NCBI RefSeq assembly: GCF_003119115.1
Contig: NZ_CP022364.1
Span: forward strand, 458,501 to 522,500
Direction of reading: 5' to 3'
DNA from: Azospirillum sp. TSH58
GTDB lineage: Bacteria > Pseudomonadota > Alphaproteobacteria > Azospirillales > Azospirillaceae
Length of the DNA: 64,000 bases
Within the stretch, counting starts at the first letter, position 1. Each line of letters begins with the position of its first letter. Positions 39,157-48,386 of the stretch are shown here, piece by piece. The translations under genes and the position numbers were made by a program. The notes beneath the pieces were generated by a model that made no database searches, had not been told where the DNA came from, and was given only the letters and a program-made list of their open reading frames with translations.

Positions 39157-40470
39157 TTACGCCGAGAGCTTCTCCAGCGCGCTTTCCACCGACAGCTCCT
39201 GCTTCTCGCCGGTGGCGCGGCGCTTCAGCTCGACCACGCCGTTCTTCAGGCCGCGCGGCCCGACGACCAGCTGCCACGGCAGGCCGATCAGGTCCATGTC
39301 GGCGAACTTCACGCCCGGACGCTCGTCGCGGTCGTCGTACAGGACCTCCATCCCGTTGGCGCGGAGCTTGTAGTACAGCTCCTGGCAGACGCGGTCGGTC
39401 TCGGCGTCGCCGACCTTCAGGTTGACGAGGCCGACGTTGAAGGGCGCCACGGCGTCCGGCCAGATGATGCCGTTGTCGTCGTGGCTGGCCTCGATGATCG
39501 CGCCCATCAGGCGCGACACGCCGATGCCGTAGGAGCCCATCTCGACCGGGACCGGCTCGCCGCCCGGACCGGCGACGACGGCGTTCATCGGCTTGGAGTA
39601 CTTGGTGCCGAAGTTGAAGATGTGGCCGACCTCGATGCCGCGGGCCGAGACCAGATCCGACTCCGGAACCGGGCAGTTGCCGGGCTCGTGCTTCTCGTCG
39701 GTCGCCGCGTAGATCGAGGTGTAGGTGTCGAAGAAGGGCTGCAGGTCCTCGTCGAAGCCCGGCGCGTTCTGCAGCACGTCCAGGGTCAGCCAGTCCTTGT
39801 GGCAGAAGACGCCGCTCTCGCCGGTCTCGGCCAGGATGATGAACTCGTGGCTGAGGTCGCCGCCGATGGGGCCGGTGTCGGCGCGCATCGGGATGGCCTT
39901 CAGCCCCATGCGGGCGAAGGTGCGCAGATAGGCCAGGAACATCTTCTGGTAGGAGCGGCGGGCGCTGGCCGCGTCGATGTCGAAGCTGTAGGCGTCCTTC
40001 ATCAGGAACTCGCGCCCGCGCATCACGCCGAAGCGGGGGCGGATCTCGTCCCGGAACTTCCACTGGATGTGGTAGAGGTTCAGCGGAAGCTGGCGGTAGC
40101 TCCTCACGAAGGCGCGGAAGATGTCGGTGATCATCTCCTCGTTCGTCGGGCCGAACAGCATCTCGCGGTCGTGACGGTCGGTGATGCGCAGCATCTCCTT
40201 GCCGTAATCGTCGTAGCGGCCGCTTTCCTTCCACAGCTCCGCCGACTGGATGGTCGGCATCAGCAGTTCCTGGGCGCCGGCGGCGTCCTGCTCCTCGCGG
40301 ACGATCTGCTCGATCTTCTTCAGGACCCGATGGCCCAGCGGCAGCCAGGCGTAGATGCCGGCGCTGGTCTGGCGGATCATCCCGGCCCGCAGCATCAGGC
40401 GGTGCGAGACGATCTGCGCCTCGGTCGGGGTCTCCTTGAGGGTCGGCAGGAAGAAGGTGGACAGCCGCAT
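39157..40470 (-). CDS. proS: Proline--tRNA ligase (short, alphaproteobacterial type)
   Basis: The 437-residue class II synthetase charges tRNA-Pro. It starts [46 protein letters not shown], then has [12 protein letters not shown] (motif 2 region), [28 protein letters not shown] and the motif 3 [10 protein letters not shown]. Bacterial ProS of E. coli type has a 180-residue editing insertion between motifs 2 and 3. It is missing here, as in other alphaproteobacteria, so mischarged Ala-tRNA-Pro must be cleared by a separate protein. Confidence 0.96.
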   Translation of the reverse strand: MRLSTFFLPTLKETPTEAQIVSHRLMLRAGMIRQTSAGIYAWLPLGHRVLKKIEQIVREEQDAAGAQELLMPTIQSAELWKESGRYDDYGKEMLRITDRHDREMLFGPTNEEMITDIFRAFVRSYRQLPLNLYHIQWKFRDEIRPRFGVMRGREFLMKDAYSFDIDAASARRSYQKMFLAYLRTFARMGLKAIPMRADTGPIGGDLSHEFIILAETGESGVFCHKDWLTLDVLQNAPGFDEDLQPFFDTYTSIYAATDEKHEPGNCPVPESDLVSARGIEVGHIFNFGTKYSKPMNAVVAGPGGEPVPVEMGSYGIGVSRLMGAIIEASHDDNGIIWPDAVAPFNVGLVNLKVGDAETDRVCQELYYKLRANGMEVLYDDRDERPGVKFADMDLIGLPWQLVVGPRGLKNGVVELKRRATGEKQELSVESALEKLSA

Positions 40471-40594
40471 GGCTCTGCTCTCGGTTTCGAGGGGATTCGT
40501 CCGGCAATGCGCCGGGCCGCAACAGGGACAGGGACTTTAGGAAGCCACCGCGCGCTTGTCCATCGTCACGGCGCGCATCCGGGGGCGGATCGGC

Positions 40595-40993
40595 CTATCG
40601 GACGGTGCGGCAATAGGCGTAGACCTCGGCCTCGCTCGGCGCGCCGATGGGTTGGCCGTTGAAATAGAGCCGGTTGGCGTACCAGGTCAGGTAGCCGACC
40701 TCGACGCCCGGCGCCGCCGCGCCCTGCGGCACGGGGAAGCCCATGCGGCGGGCGAAGTCGACGGTCACCGGAATGTCGAACCGCTCCAGCGGCGGCGCGG
40801 CGCCGGCGGAGCCCGGCAGGTCGGCGGGGGCCACCGCCTTGCCGTTCACGTCCACGCCCGGCGTGTACTCCACCCCCGGCGCCGGTCGGTGGGCCGTCAG
40901 GAACTGGCAGGCGGACAGGTCGACCGGCTGCGCCGCCGCCCCACCGGACAGCGCCAGCAGAGCGGCGAGGGACAAGACGGAACGGCGGATCAT
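40595..40993 (-). CDS. Hypothetical secreted protein
   Basis: The 132-residue product begins with a Sec signal peptide (hydrophobic residues 5-16, cleavage near GGAAA-Q at 21). The mature part of about 110 residues has two cysteines (ACQF near the start and AYCRTVR at the end) that could form one disulfide joining the termini. It contains HRPAPGVEYTPGVDVNGKAV, a motif shared with small periplasmic proteins of unknown function in alphaproteobacteria by my recollection. Nine bases separate it from the upstream gene, so the two may be one unit. Confidence 0.75.
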   Translation of the reverse strand: MIRRSVLSLAALLALSGGAAAQPVDLSACQFLTAHRPAPGVEYTPGVDVNGKAVAPADLPGSAGAAPPLERFDIPVTVDFARRMGFPVPQGAAAPGVEVGYLTWYANRLYFNGQPIGAPSEAEVYAYCRTVR

Positions 40994-41002
40994 GGCGGAC
41001 CT

Positions 41003-41887
41003 TCAGCCTTGGGCGGCGGCGGATTGCTTCATGGATTTCCAGTAGGTGGCGAGATAGGGCATGCCCTTCTCGGCCTCCTCCTGGGTGCGGGCCGACTGCC
41101 GGATGTACTTGCCGAGGAAGGGCTTGTTCACGAACTCCATGTCGACGGCCGCCTTCAGCACCAGGAACTCACCGATCCGGTCCGGCAGGTTGTAGTGCCA
41201 TTTCTGCAGACAGTCCGAGGTCACCCCCGGCTTGGCCTGATCCTGGCCCGACAGGTAGAATTCCTGGTGATGGTACTGGTTGATCTCCTTCCAGGCCTTG
41301 AAGATGCGCGCCGGCTTGACGCGGACCAGCCCCTTCAGCACCTTGATGTCGTCATGGAACAGCGGCAGGTAGCCGCGCCGCTCCGCCTGCTCGTTCAGCA
41401 TGGTGTAGAGGCCGGCCATGACGTCGCCCTCCGCGCCCTGCTCGCTGGTCTTCCGTTCCGGCTTGTCCGCCTTGCGTCCGAACAGCGAGGCGAAGAAGCC
41501 CTTCTTCTTGGCCGGCGCCGAGGCACCGCTGTCCGCCCCCACCTTGCGTTCGTCCCACAGCGCGTCCCAGGCATAGTCCCAGGCGGTGAAGACGGCGTTG
41601 GAGCGGTCGTCGAGAACGGTCAGCAGATAATCGCGCCCGTCCCGCGGCCAATCGACGTCGCCGACGATGGCCCGCACCGGCCGGCGGCTCAGCAGCACCG
41701 GGAAAATGCCGACGCGCACCAGTTCGGCGTAGATTTCCTGAAAGGACGGGGTCAGGGCAAAGGGGAGCTTGGCCGCCGGCTGCTCTTCGGGGGTCAGCAG
41801 TTCAAGACTCTTGCGGGTGCGGTCAAGCAGTTCGGTGGTCAGAATGGCCGCGAACTGCTCGAACTTCTCGTTATCACCCGCGGTCAT
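41003..41887 (-). CDS. Conserved hypothetical protein
   Basis: The start at 41887 is preferred because GAGG lies five bases before the ATG; this gives 294 residues. An ATG at 41950 would add 21 residues with a weaker site. There is no signal peptide and no strong membrane helix, so it is probably cytoplasmic. Residues about 115-155 form a Lys/Ala-rich, likely disordered linker (APAKKKGFFASLFGRKADK), flanked by two globular parts rich in Trp and Tyr (TAWDYAWDALWDERKV; KAWKEINQYHHQEFYLSG). I recognise no domain and assign no function. Confidence 0.7.
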   Translation of the reverse strand: MTAGDNEKFEQFAAILTTELLDRTRKSLELLTPEEQPAAKLPFALTPSFQEIYAELVRVGIFPVLLSRRPVRAIVGDVDWPRDGRDYLLTVLDDRSNAVFTAWDYAWDALWDERKVGADSGASAPAKKKGFFASLFGRKADKPERKTSEQGAEGDVMAGLYTMLNEQAERRGYLPLFHDDIKVLKGLVRVKPARIFKAWKEINQYHHQEFYLSGQDQAKPGVTSDCLQKWHYNLPDRIGEFLVLKAAVDMEFVNKPFLGKYIRQSARTQEEAEKGMPYLATYWKSMKQSAAAQG

Positions 41888-42102
41888 CGGCGCCTCGGCA
41901 TCGTTCTCCCCGCTGACGGCCGCAAATTCCGGCTGCGAACGCCGCCGCATTTGAATCCAAAGCCGGAACGGACGCTCGCCCGCCTCCTGGACAGTTGGAT
42001 GAGCTATACCCGTAAAGGGTTAATTCATTCTGTACCGAAGCACAACGTTCCGTCTGCCTACGGACGAAGGAGATCGTGGGCGCCGTGAACCGGACCGGGG
42101 CG

Positions 42103-42136
42103 AAAAAAGGACCGCGCGGCGATCGCGGCGCGGCCC
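42103..42136 (-). terminator. Orphan intrinsic terminator
   Basis: On the minus strand GGGCCGCGC (plus 42136-42128) pairs with GCGCGGTCC (42117-42109) with one G-U pair and a 10-base loop, followed by six T residues (plus A-run 42103-42108). The nearest upstream gene on that strand, tag, ends 167 bases away, which is far for its own terminator. Confidence 0.7.
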
Positions 42137-42200
42137 GAGGTTTAGGGAGGAATCGCCACCAGGCGTCGGAAAAGAGGGAAGAACCCCTCTCGTCACACAA
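42103..42200 (-). ncRNA. Candidate small RNA with anti-Shine-Dalgarno segments
   Basis: The stretch ends at the orphan terminator. Upstream of it, read on the minus strand, are two unpaired pyrimidine segments complementary to ribosome-binding sites, CTTCCCTC (42181-42174) and TTCCTCCC (42152-42145), separated by a small hairpin CGCC-TGGT-GGCG (42165-42154). A TTGTCA (42232-42227) in AT-richer DNA could be a -35 element, but no good -10 at the standard spacing is seen. The 5' end at about 42200 is a guess. It could also be the tag 3' untranslated region. Confidence 0.35.
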
Positions 42201-42302
42201 AGTACATTGAACCCGACCTTACCCGATGACAAGACGGAATTTGGACTAAACCAAGTCGTCACCGAAGAATTCGCAGTTTTCGCCCAAAACATAGGCGGTT
42301 GA

Positions 42303-42902
42303 TTACGTCATAGGCTGCATTATGCCTGAATTATGAGCGTCGTATCCTGCAAACCCCTGCCGAACGGCGACCATCCAGGGCGGATCGAGCGTGGCGATCT
42401 GGGACCAGACCGGGCAGCGGGCCTGATGCGCACCCGGCAGATAGCCGAGACTCATCAGGAATTCGCCGGTGATCTCGCCGCCGGTGAAGCGGAAGGTGCG
42501 CTTGAACAGCCGGACCCAGTCCGCCTTGCTCAAGGGATGGTGGGCGCGCAACCAACCATCGAAGGACCCGTGGGAGGCGCGCAAGGCCACGATCCGCCGC
42601 GCGTTCTCGATGGCCGCGTCGATCTTCAGCCGGTTTCGGATGATCCCCGGATCGGCGAGCAGCCGTTCCCGCTCCGCCTCGCCATAGGCGGCGACGCGGT
42701 CGATGTCGAAGCCGTCGAAGGCGGCGCGGAAGGCCTCGCGCTTCTTCAGGATGGTCAGCCAGGACAGGCCCGCCTGGTTGATCTCCAGCACCAGCCTCTC
42801 GAACAGCGCCCGGTCATCGGCGGTGGGGAAGCCATACTCGGTGTCGTGGTAGGGGCCGTGATGCGCGTGGCCGGGCGCCGCGCCGCAATAGGTCAGGCTC
42901 AC
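42303..42902 (-). CDS. tag: DNA-3-methyladenine glycosylase I
   Basis: Tag removes 3-methyladenine from alkylated DNA. The 199-residue protein starts at a GTG with AAGGAG seven bases upstream. It has the family features YCGAAPGHAHHGPYHDTEYGFP at the start, LVLEINQAGLSWLTILKKREAFRAAF, the helix-hairpin-helix region and the zinc-site residues (Cys6 near the N-terminus; His and Cys in GAHQARCPVW near the C-terminus). The position in this otherwise conserved cluster is unusual and there is no sign of an adaptive-response promoter nearby. Confidence 0.95.
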   Translation of the reverse strand: MSLTYCGAAPGHAHHGPYHDTEYGFPTADDRALFERLVLEINQAGLSWLTILKKREAFRAAFDGFDIDRVAAYGEAERERLLADPGIIRNRLKIDAAIENARRIVALRASHGSFDGWLRAHHPLSKADWVRLFKRTFRFTGGEITGEFLMSLGYLPGAHQARCPVWSQIATLDPPWMVAVRQGFAGYDAHNSGIMQPMT

Positions 42903-42927
42903 GCGAAGGCTCCTTCCGGAAAGGGGA

Positions 42928-43176
42928 TCAGTGCGGCCTGGCCATCTCGCGGAAGGAAATCAGGTCCGACTGCACGATGCCGAAGATGACCAGCCACACC
43001 ACCGCCGCGACCAGCGTCGTGGCGGCGAATTTCAGGAGGATGCGCGGGCGTTCGGGCGCGCTGCTCGCCATGCCCGGCTCGGGCTGGGCCGGGGTGCGCA
43101 CGCCCCAGGGCAGCACCGCGAACAGCACCACCCACCAGACGACCACATAGACGCTGATGCCCGTCACCCAGCCCAT
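42928..43176 (-). CDS. DUF1467 family membrane protein
   Basis: The 82-residue protein has two membrane helices (about 5-24 and 48-69) and the family signature YVVVWWVVLFAVLPWGVRT. DUF1467 proteins have no known function but are regularly found next to mce and proS in alphaproteobacteria, as here. It is 30 bases after mce and 25 before tag. Confidence 0.9.
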   Translation of the reverse strand: MGWVTGISVYVVVWWVVLFAVLPWGVRTPAQPEPGMASSAPERPRILLKFAATTLVAAVVWLVIFGIVQSDLISFREMARPH

Positions 43177-43206
43177 CGCATGCCTCCGGTTCCAGCCTTT
43201 TGCGAC

Positions 43207-43611
43207 TCAGGCCTGCTCCAGCTCGACCAGGGTCCCGCAGAAGTCCTTGGGGTGCAGGAACAGAACCGGCTTGTCATGGGCGCCGATCTTCGGCTCGCCG
43301 TCGCCCAGCACGCGGGCGCCCTGCGCCTTCAGCCGGTCGCGGGCGGCCAGGATGTCGTCCACCTCGTAGCAGATGTGGTGGATGCCCCCGGAAGGGTTCT
43401 TCTCCAGGAAGCCGGCGATCGGCGACTTCTCGCCGAAGGGATGGAGCAGCTCGATCTTCGTGTTGGGCAGCGTGACGAAGACGACGGTGACGCCGTGCGG
43501 CGGCAGGTCCACCGGCTGGGACACCGCGGCGCCCAGCGTGTCGCGGTAGAGCGCGGTCGCCGCCGTCAGATCCGGCACGACAATGGCGACGTGGTTCAGC
43601 TTCCCGATCAT
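43207..43611 (-). CDS. mce: Methylmalonyl-CoA epimerase
   Basis: The enzyme interconverts the two stereoisomers of methylmalonyl-CoA in propionyl-CoA catabolism. The 134-residue vicinal-oxygen-chelate protein has LNHVAIVVPDL (metal His), a catalytic Glu region in TKIELLHPFG, GGIHHICYEVDDI (metal His) and CGTLVELEQ (metal Glu). It lies 33 bases downstream of rnj on the same strand. Confidence 0.93.
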   Translation of the reverse strand: MIGKLNHVAIVVPDLTAATALYRDTLGAAVSQPVDLPPHGVTVVFVTLPNTKIELLHPFGEKSPIAGFLEKNPSGGIHHICYEVDDILAARDRLKAQGARVLGDGEPKIGAHDKPVLFLHPKDFCGTLVELEQA

Positions 43612-43644
43612 GGGTCCTCCCGAAAGGCGTAAAGTCGGAAACGC

Positions 43645-45363
43645 TTATACACGGACGAGATGCACGTCCGTCACCGGCTTCTTGCCGTGCGTCGCGTTGA
43701 AGCAGCGGCGGACGGCGATGCGGGCGGCGGCGCGCACCTGTTCGTCGTCGGCACGGGCCGACTTCGGCATCTCGGCGACGGCCTCGCGCACCGCGTCCAC
43801 CACGTCGAGCAGCATGTCGCGGTCCGCCGAGTCGTCGAGCAGCCCCATCACCGCGATCTGCGGCGCGGTCACCAGCTCGCCCTTCCCGTTCATCACCAGC
43901 GTCACCACGGCGGCGCCGTTGTGGACCATCCGATGGCGCGCCCGCATGAGCCCGGTGTCGAGCGGGATCAACCGCTTGCCGTCCAGGGCCATGCGGCCGG
44001 AGCGGACCTGGGCCACCACCCGCGGCGGAGCGTCGGGCACCAGCCGGATCAGGTCGCCGTTGCCGGGGACCAGGGCCTCCGGCACCTGACAGGCGCGGGC
44101 CAGCTTGGCGTGCTCCAGCTGGTGGCGCTGCTCGCCATGGACCGGAACGGCGATGCGCGGGCGCACCCACTGGTACATGCGGACCAGCTCGTCCTGCGCC
44201 GGGTGGCCGGAGACATGGACCGGCGCCTCGTCGGCGGTGACGATGCGGATGCCCTGCCCGACCAGCAGGTTCTGCATGCGGCCGATGGCCCGCTCGTTGC
44301 CCGGAATCTCGCGAGAGGAGAAGATCACCACGTCACCGCGCTGCAGTGACACCTGGGGATGGTCGTCCGACGCGATGCGGGCGAGCGCAGAGCGCGGCTC
44401 CCCCTGGCTGCCGGTGCAGACCAGAACCAGCTTGTCGCGCGGCACGTAGTTGGCGTCATGCTCGGTCAGGAAGGCCGGCACGTCGGCGAGGTAGCCGTTG
44501 GAGCGCGCGGCCTCGTTGATCCGCCACATCGACCGCCCGACCAGCGCGACGTGGCGCCCGTGCGCCGCCGCGGCGTGGGCGATGCTCTCCAGCCGCGCGA
44601 CGTTGGTGGCGAAGCAGCTCACCGCGACGCGCACGTCGGGAAACTGCCCGATCAGCTCGGTCAGCGTCTTGCGCACGCTCCCTTCCGATCCGGAACTGCC
44701 GGGCACCAGGGCGTTCGTGCTGTCGCCGACCAGCGCCAGCACGCCCTCGTCGCCGATGGCGCGCAGACGCTCCTCGTCGGCGGCCTGCCCCACCAGCGGT
44801 TCGGGGTCGAGCTTCCAGTCGCCGGTGTGCAGCACGGTGCCGGCGGCGGTGCGGATCGCCAGGGCGTTCGGCTCGGGAATGGAATGGGTGACCGTCACAT
44901 ACTCGACGGAGAAGGGGCCGACCTCGATGGTGCTGCCCAGCGCCACCTCATGCACCGGAACCACCCCGGCCAACCCGCGCTCGTGCAGCTTGGCGCGCAG
45001 GACGGCGGCGGTGAAGGGCGTGCAGTAGACGGGCACGCGGAGCTGCGGCCACAGATACTGGATGGCCCCCAGGTGATCCTCGTGCGCGTGCGTCACCACG
45101 ATGCCCACGAGGTCGTGCCGGCGCTCCGCGATGAAGGCGGGGTCGGGCATGATGACGTCCAGCCCCGGCATCGTGTCGTCCGCGAAGGAGATGCCGAGAT
45201 CCACCATCAACCACTTGCCGCGATGGCCGTAGAGGTTGAGGTTCATGCCGATCTCGCCCGAACCGCCCAGCGGCAGGAAGTAGAGCGCGTCGTCCTCGGG
45301 AGCGAACAGGTCGCCGTCTCCCTCGACCGGGTGGACGGAGGGAGCGGAGTCGGGTTGGGTCAT
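43645..45363 (-). CDS. rnj: Ribonuclease J
   Basis: RNase J is a metallo-beta-lactamase/beta-CASP RNase with 5'-exonuclease and endonuclease activity in RNA decay and maturation. From the ATG at 45363, which overlaps the coaX stop (ATGA), it has 572 residues. It shows LPLGGSGEIGMNLNLYG, the metal motif VTHAHEDHLGAI, GDSTNA, beta-CASP motifs around VCTGSQGEPRSALARIA and VHVSGHPAQDELVRMYQWVRPRIAVPVHGE, and a C-terminal domain of about 110 residues. Open reading upstream is shadow of coaX. Confidence 0.95.
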   Translation of the reverse strand: MTQPDSAPSVHPVEGDGDLFAPEDDALYFLPLGGSGEIGMNLNLYGHRGKWLMVDLGISFADDTMPGLDVIMPDPAFIAERRHDLVGIVVTHAHEDHLGAIQYLWPQLRVPVYCTPFTAAVLRAKLHERGLAGVVPVHEVALGSTIEVGPFSVEYVTVTHSIPEPNALAIRTAAGTVLHTGDWKLDPEPLVGQAADEERLRAIGDEGVLALVGDSTNALVPGSSGSEGSVRKTLTELIGQFPDVRVAVSCFATNVARLESIAHAAAAHGRHVALVGRSMWRINEAARSNGYLADVPAFLTEHDANYVPRDKLVLVCTGSQGEPRSALARIASDDHPQVSLQRGDVVIFSSREIPGNERAIGRMQNLLVGQGIRIVTADEAPVHVSGHPAQDELVRMYQWVRPRIAVPVHGEQRHQLEHAKLARACQVPEALVPGNGDLIRLVPDAPPRVVAQVRSGRMALDGKRLIPLDTGLMRARHRMVHNGAAVVTLVMNGKGELVTAPQIAVMGLLDDSADRDMLLDVVDAVREAVAEMPKSARADDEQVRAAARIAVRRCFNATHGKKPVTDVHLVRV

Positions 45364-46133
45364 TGGGCCGTGTTGCGCTTGTGGATCAGGAGGAGGCCGC
45401 GCAGCGTGAGTTCGCCGTCGGTGTGTTCGATTACATGGGTTGCCTTGGCGAAAAGCACACCCAACCCTCCGGTGGCGACGACCGTCATCGGCTCGCCGTA
45501 CTCCGCCCGGATGCGGTTGACCAGCCCTTCGATCAGGCCGACATAGCCCCAGAAGACACCGGACTGCATGCACTCGACGGTGTTGGTGCCGATGACGTGG
45601 CCCGGCTGCTGGATCTCCACGCGGGGCAGCTTGCTCGCCGCCATCTGAAGCGCCTCCAGCGACAGGTTCAGGCCGGGCGCGATGACGCCGCCGCGGTAGT
45701 TGCCGTCGCGGTCGACCACGTCGAAGGTCGTCGCCGTGCCGAAGTCGATGACGATCAACGGCGTCTGGTAGGTGGCCGCCGCCGCCACCGTGTTGACCAG
45801 CCGGTCGGCGCCGACCTCGTCCGGCCGGTCCACCAGCGCGCGGGTGCCGAGATCGACCCCCGGCTGGCCGACCACCAGCGGCTCGCAGCCGAAATGGTCC
45901 TTGCACAGGCGCTTCAGGTTGAAGGTGGCGCCGGGCACCACGCTGGCGATGATGGTGCTGTCGACGTCCGCCGGGCCCATGCCCTTCAGCGCCATCAGGT
46001 GGGTCAGCCACACCATGTATTCGTCGGCGGTGCGCTTCTTGTCGGTCGCCGTGCGCCACAGGCCGCGCTGTTGGTCGCCCTCATAGATCGCGAACACCAC
46101 GTTGGTGTTTCCGGCGTCGATGGCGAGCAGCAT
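45360..46133 (-). CDS. coaX: Type III pantothenate kinase
   Basis: CoaX phosphorylates pantothenate, the first step of coenzyme A synthesis, with ATP and a monovalent cation. The 257-residue ASKHA-fold protein has LLAIDAGNTNVVFAIY (phosphate 1), DEVGADRLVNTVAAAATY, VIDFGTATTFDVVD (phosphate 2) and GGVIAPGLNLSLEAL. It overlaps rnj and is three bases from birA. Confidence 0.96.
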   Translation of the reverse strand: MLLAIDAGNTNVVFAIYEGDQQRGLWRTATDKKRTADEYMVWLTHLMALKGMGPADVDSTIIASVVPGATFNLKRLCKDHFGCEPLVVGQPGVDLGTRALVDRPDEVGADRLVNTVAAAATYQTPLIVIDFGTATTFDVVDRDGNYRGGVIAPGLNLSLEALQMAASKLPRVEIQQPGHVIGTNTVECMQSGVFWGYVGLIEGLVNRIRAEYGEPMTVVATGGLGVLFAKATHVIEHTDGELTLRGLLLIHKRNTAQ

Positions 46134-46136
46134 CTC

Positions 46137-46931
46137 TCAGGTCTCCACCGCGGGTGGGAAAAACACGTCTCCGGCGGCGATGCGCTGGCGCCCCGCCCCG
46201 TCATCCCGATCAAGCAACAGAACGCCGTCGCTGTCCAGATCGGCGAAGGTGCCGGTCAGCGTGCGGTCCGGCAGACGGACGACGATGGGCTCGCCCAGCC
46301 CCCGCGCCCGCTTCAGCCAGGCGTCGCGCACGGGGCCGAAACCATGCTCCGCCCACACCGTGTACCAGCGGGCCAGCTGCTCCGCGTAGATCTCCAGGAG
46401 CGCCGCTGGTTGGAGCGCCGGAGCCCCCTCCGCCGCCAGCGAGGTGGCCGCGTAGTCCGTGCCCTCGGGAAAATGCCGCAGGTTGATGCCGACGCCGAGC
46501 ACCAGCCAGGAGATTCCTCCCCCGGCGGCGGCCTCCGACTCGAGCAGGATGCCGGACAGCTTGCGGCCATGCACCAGCACGTCGTTCGGCCATTTGCAGC
46601 GCACGCCCTCCGGATCGGGAAGAACGGCGGCGGCGGTGTCGGCGATGGCGAGCGCCGCCACGAACGAAATCTGCGCCGCCTCGGCCGGCGGGCGCGAGGG
46701 ACGCAGAATGGTCGAACTGTAGAGATTGCCTTCCGGCGAGGTCCAGGCCCGGCCGCGGCGGCCGCGGCCCGAGTCCTGCCGCTTCGCCCAGACGATGGTG
46801 CCTTCGGCAGCCCCCGAACGCGCGAAGGCCTTCGCCTCGTCGTTCGTGCTGCCGACGGAGTCGAAGGCCATCACCCGGAAGCCCGGAGGCAGGCGCAAAC
46901 GCGCCGCCTCCGCTTCGTACTCTGCCGTCAT
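46137..46931 (-). CDS. birA: Biotin--[acetyl-CoA carboxylase] ligase (monofunctional)
   Basis: BirA attaches biotin to acetyl-CoA carboxylase. The 264-residue product has [15 protein letters not shown], the biotin/AMP loop [33 protein letters not shown] with [11 protein letters not shown] and [11 protein letters not shown], then a C-terminal SH3-like domain. It lacks the N-terminal helix-turn-helix of E. coli BirA, so it cannot repress the biotin operon. The ATG overlaps the nuoN stop by four bases, linking this gene to the complex I operon. Confidence 0.95.
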   Translation of the reverse strand: MTAEYEAEAARLRLPPGFRVMAFDSVGSTNDEAKAFARSGAAEGTIVWAKRQDSGRGRRGRAWTSPEGNLYSSTILRPSRPPAEAAQISFVAALAIADTAAAVLPDPEGVRCKWPNDVLVHGRKLSGILLESEAAAGGGISWLVLGVGINLRHFPEGTDYAATSLAAEGAPALQPAALLEIYAEQLARWYTVWAEHGFGPVRDAWLKRARGLGEPIVVRLPDRTLTGTFADLDSDGVLLLDRDDGAGRQRIAAGDVFFPPAVET

Positions 46932-48376
46932 CCGGCGAACAGCGAGGCCGCCGCCGCCGCCGCGTAGTTCAGGATCGGCGCCGGAACCACGAAGAACAGC
47001 AGGGTGAACAGGCCGGTGGCGATCAGGATGCCGGTCATCCCGTCGTCGCCGATCTTGTCGAACGCCTCCACCGGCTCATCGAAGTACATGATCTTGATGA
47101 TGCGCAGATAGTAGAAGGCGCCCACGACGCTGGTCAGCACGCCGATCACCGCCAGCGTGTAGAGCTGCGCCTCGATGGCGGCGAGGAAGACGTAGAGCTT
47201 GCTGAAGAAGCCGGCCATCGGCGGGATGCCCGCCATGGAGAACATGAACACCGCCATCGCGCCCGCCAGCAGCGGGTTGGTGCGCGACAGGCCGGCGAGG
47301 TCCTTGATCTCCTCGACCATGCGGCCCTGCTGCTTCATGCACAGGATGACCGCGAAGGTGCCGATGTTCATGACGATGTAGACCGCCATGTAGATCAGCA
47401 CGCCGCGCACGCCTTCCTGGGTGCCGGAGGCGAGGCCGACCAGGGCGTAGCCGACGTGACCGATGGAGCTGTAGGCCATCAGCCGCTTGATGTTGCTCTG
47501 GGTGATCGCCGCGAAGGCGCCGAGCGACATCGAGAGGATCGAGCTGACGATGATGATCTGCTGCCACTGGTGCGCCAGATGGCCGAACGGCTCGATCAGC
47601 AGGCGGGTGAACAGCGCGATGGCGGCGACCTTCGGGGCGGCGGCGAAGAAGGCCGTGACCGGGGTCGGCGCGCCCTCGTAGACGTCCGGCGTCCACATGT
47701 GGAACGGAACGGCGGAAATCTTGAAGGCCAGGCCGGCGGTGACGAAGACCAGACCGATGATGACGCCCACCGACGGGTGCGCGCCGCCGGCGAACAGGGC
47801 GGCGATCTTGTCGAAGGAGGTCGTGCCGGCGAAGCCGTAGACCATCGAGGCGCCGTACAGCAGCATGCCCGAGGAGAGCGAGCCGAGCACGAAGTACTTC
47901 AGGCCCGCTTCCGACGACTTGGCGCTGTCGCGGCGGAAGGCGGCGATGACGTAGAGCGCGAGGCTCTGCGTCTCCAGCCCGACATAGAGCGAGATGAGGT
48001 CGTTGGCCGACACCATCATCAGCATGCCGAGCGTGGCGAAGAGCATCAGCACCGGGAACTCGAACCGGGCCATCTTCTCGCGCTCGTTGAAGCCGAGCGC
48101 GAGGAGGACCGACAGCGAGGCGGCGACGAGGATCAGCACCTTCATGAAGACGCCGAAGGCGTCCATCACGAAGAGGCCGTTGAAGGTGACGACCCGGCCG
48201 GTGCCGTAGCCCATGGTCAGGATGGCGGCCAGCAGCAGCGCGACCATCGTCATGTAGCCGATGGGGCGCGTGAAGCCGTCGCCGCGGAACACGCCGATCA
48301 GCAGCAGGGCCATGCCGGCGCAGGCGAGGAAGATTTCCGGCAGGGCCGGCCAGATGTCGGGAAACACAGCGGTCAT
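46928..48376 (-). CDS. nuoN: NADH-quinone oxidoreductase subunit N
   Basis: NuoN is one of three antiporter-like proton-pumping subunits in the membrane arm of complex I. The 482-residue protein has the core 14-helix layout, the key glutamate in [14 protein letters not shown] and the lysine regions in the discontinuous helices ([35 protein letters not shown]). It is the last nuo gene, ten bases after nuoM, and its stop overlaps birA. Confidence 0.96.
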   Translation of the reverse strand: MTAVFPDIWPALPEIFLACAGMALLLIGVFRGDGFTRPIGYMTMVALLLAAILTMGYGTGRVVTFNGLFVMDAFGVFMKVLILVAASLSVLLALGFNEREKMARFEFPVLMLFATLGMLMMVSANDLISLYVGLETQSLALYVIAAFRRDSAKSSEAGLKYFVLGSLSSGMLLYGASMVYGFAGTTSFDKIAALFAGGAHPSVGVIIGLVFVTAGLAFKISAVPFHMWTPDVYEGAPTPVTAFFAAAPKVAAIALFTRLLIEPFGHLAHQWQQIIIVSSILSMSLGAFAAITQSNIKRLMAYSSIGHVGYALVGLASGTQEGVRGVLIYMAVYIVMNIGTFAVILCMKQQGRMVEEIKDLAGLSRTNPLLAGAMAVFMFSMAGIPPMAGFFSKLYVFLAAIEAQLYTLAVIGVLTSVVGAFYYLRIIKIMYFDEPVEAFDKIGDDGMTGILIATGLFTLLFFVVPAPILNYAAAAAASLFAG

Positions 48377-48386
48377 GTCGGAACCT

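Larger units (their letters stand above)
41888..42302. other. 415-base intergenic region
   Basis: No protein-coding gene is supported here. The part from about 42184 to 42302 is clearly lower in GC than the surrounding genome and looks like promoter DNA. The part 42103-42200 holds an orphan intrinsic terminator and a possible small RNA, described separately. The remainder (41888-42102) would carry the promoter of the uncharacterised gene ending at 41003, but I could not pick a convincing one. Confidence 0.6.

Noticed and set aside
45364..46059. N-terminal extension of RNase J
   Set aside because: The extension is a shadow of coaX; the ATG at 45363 overlaps the coaX stop and matches the family start.
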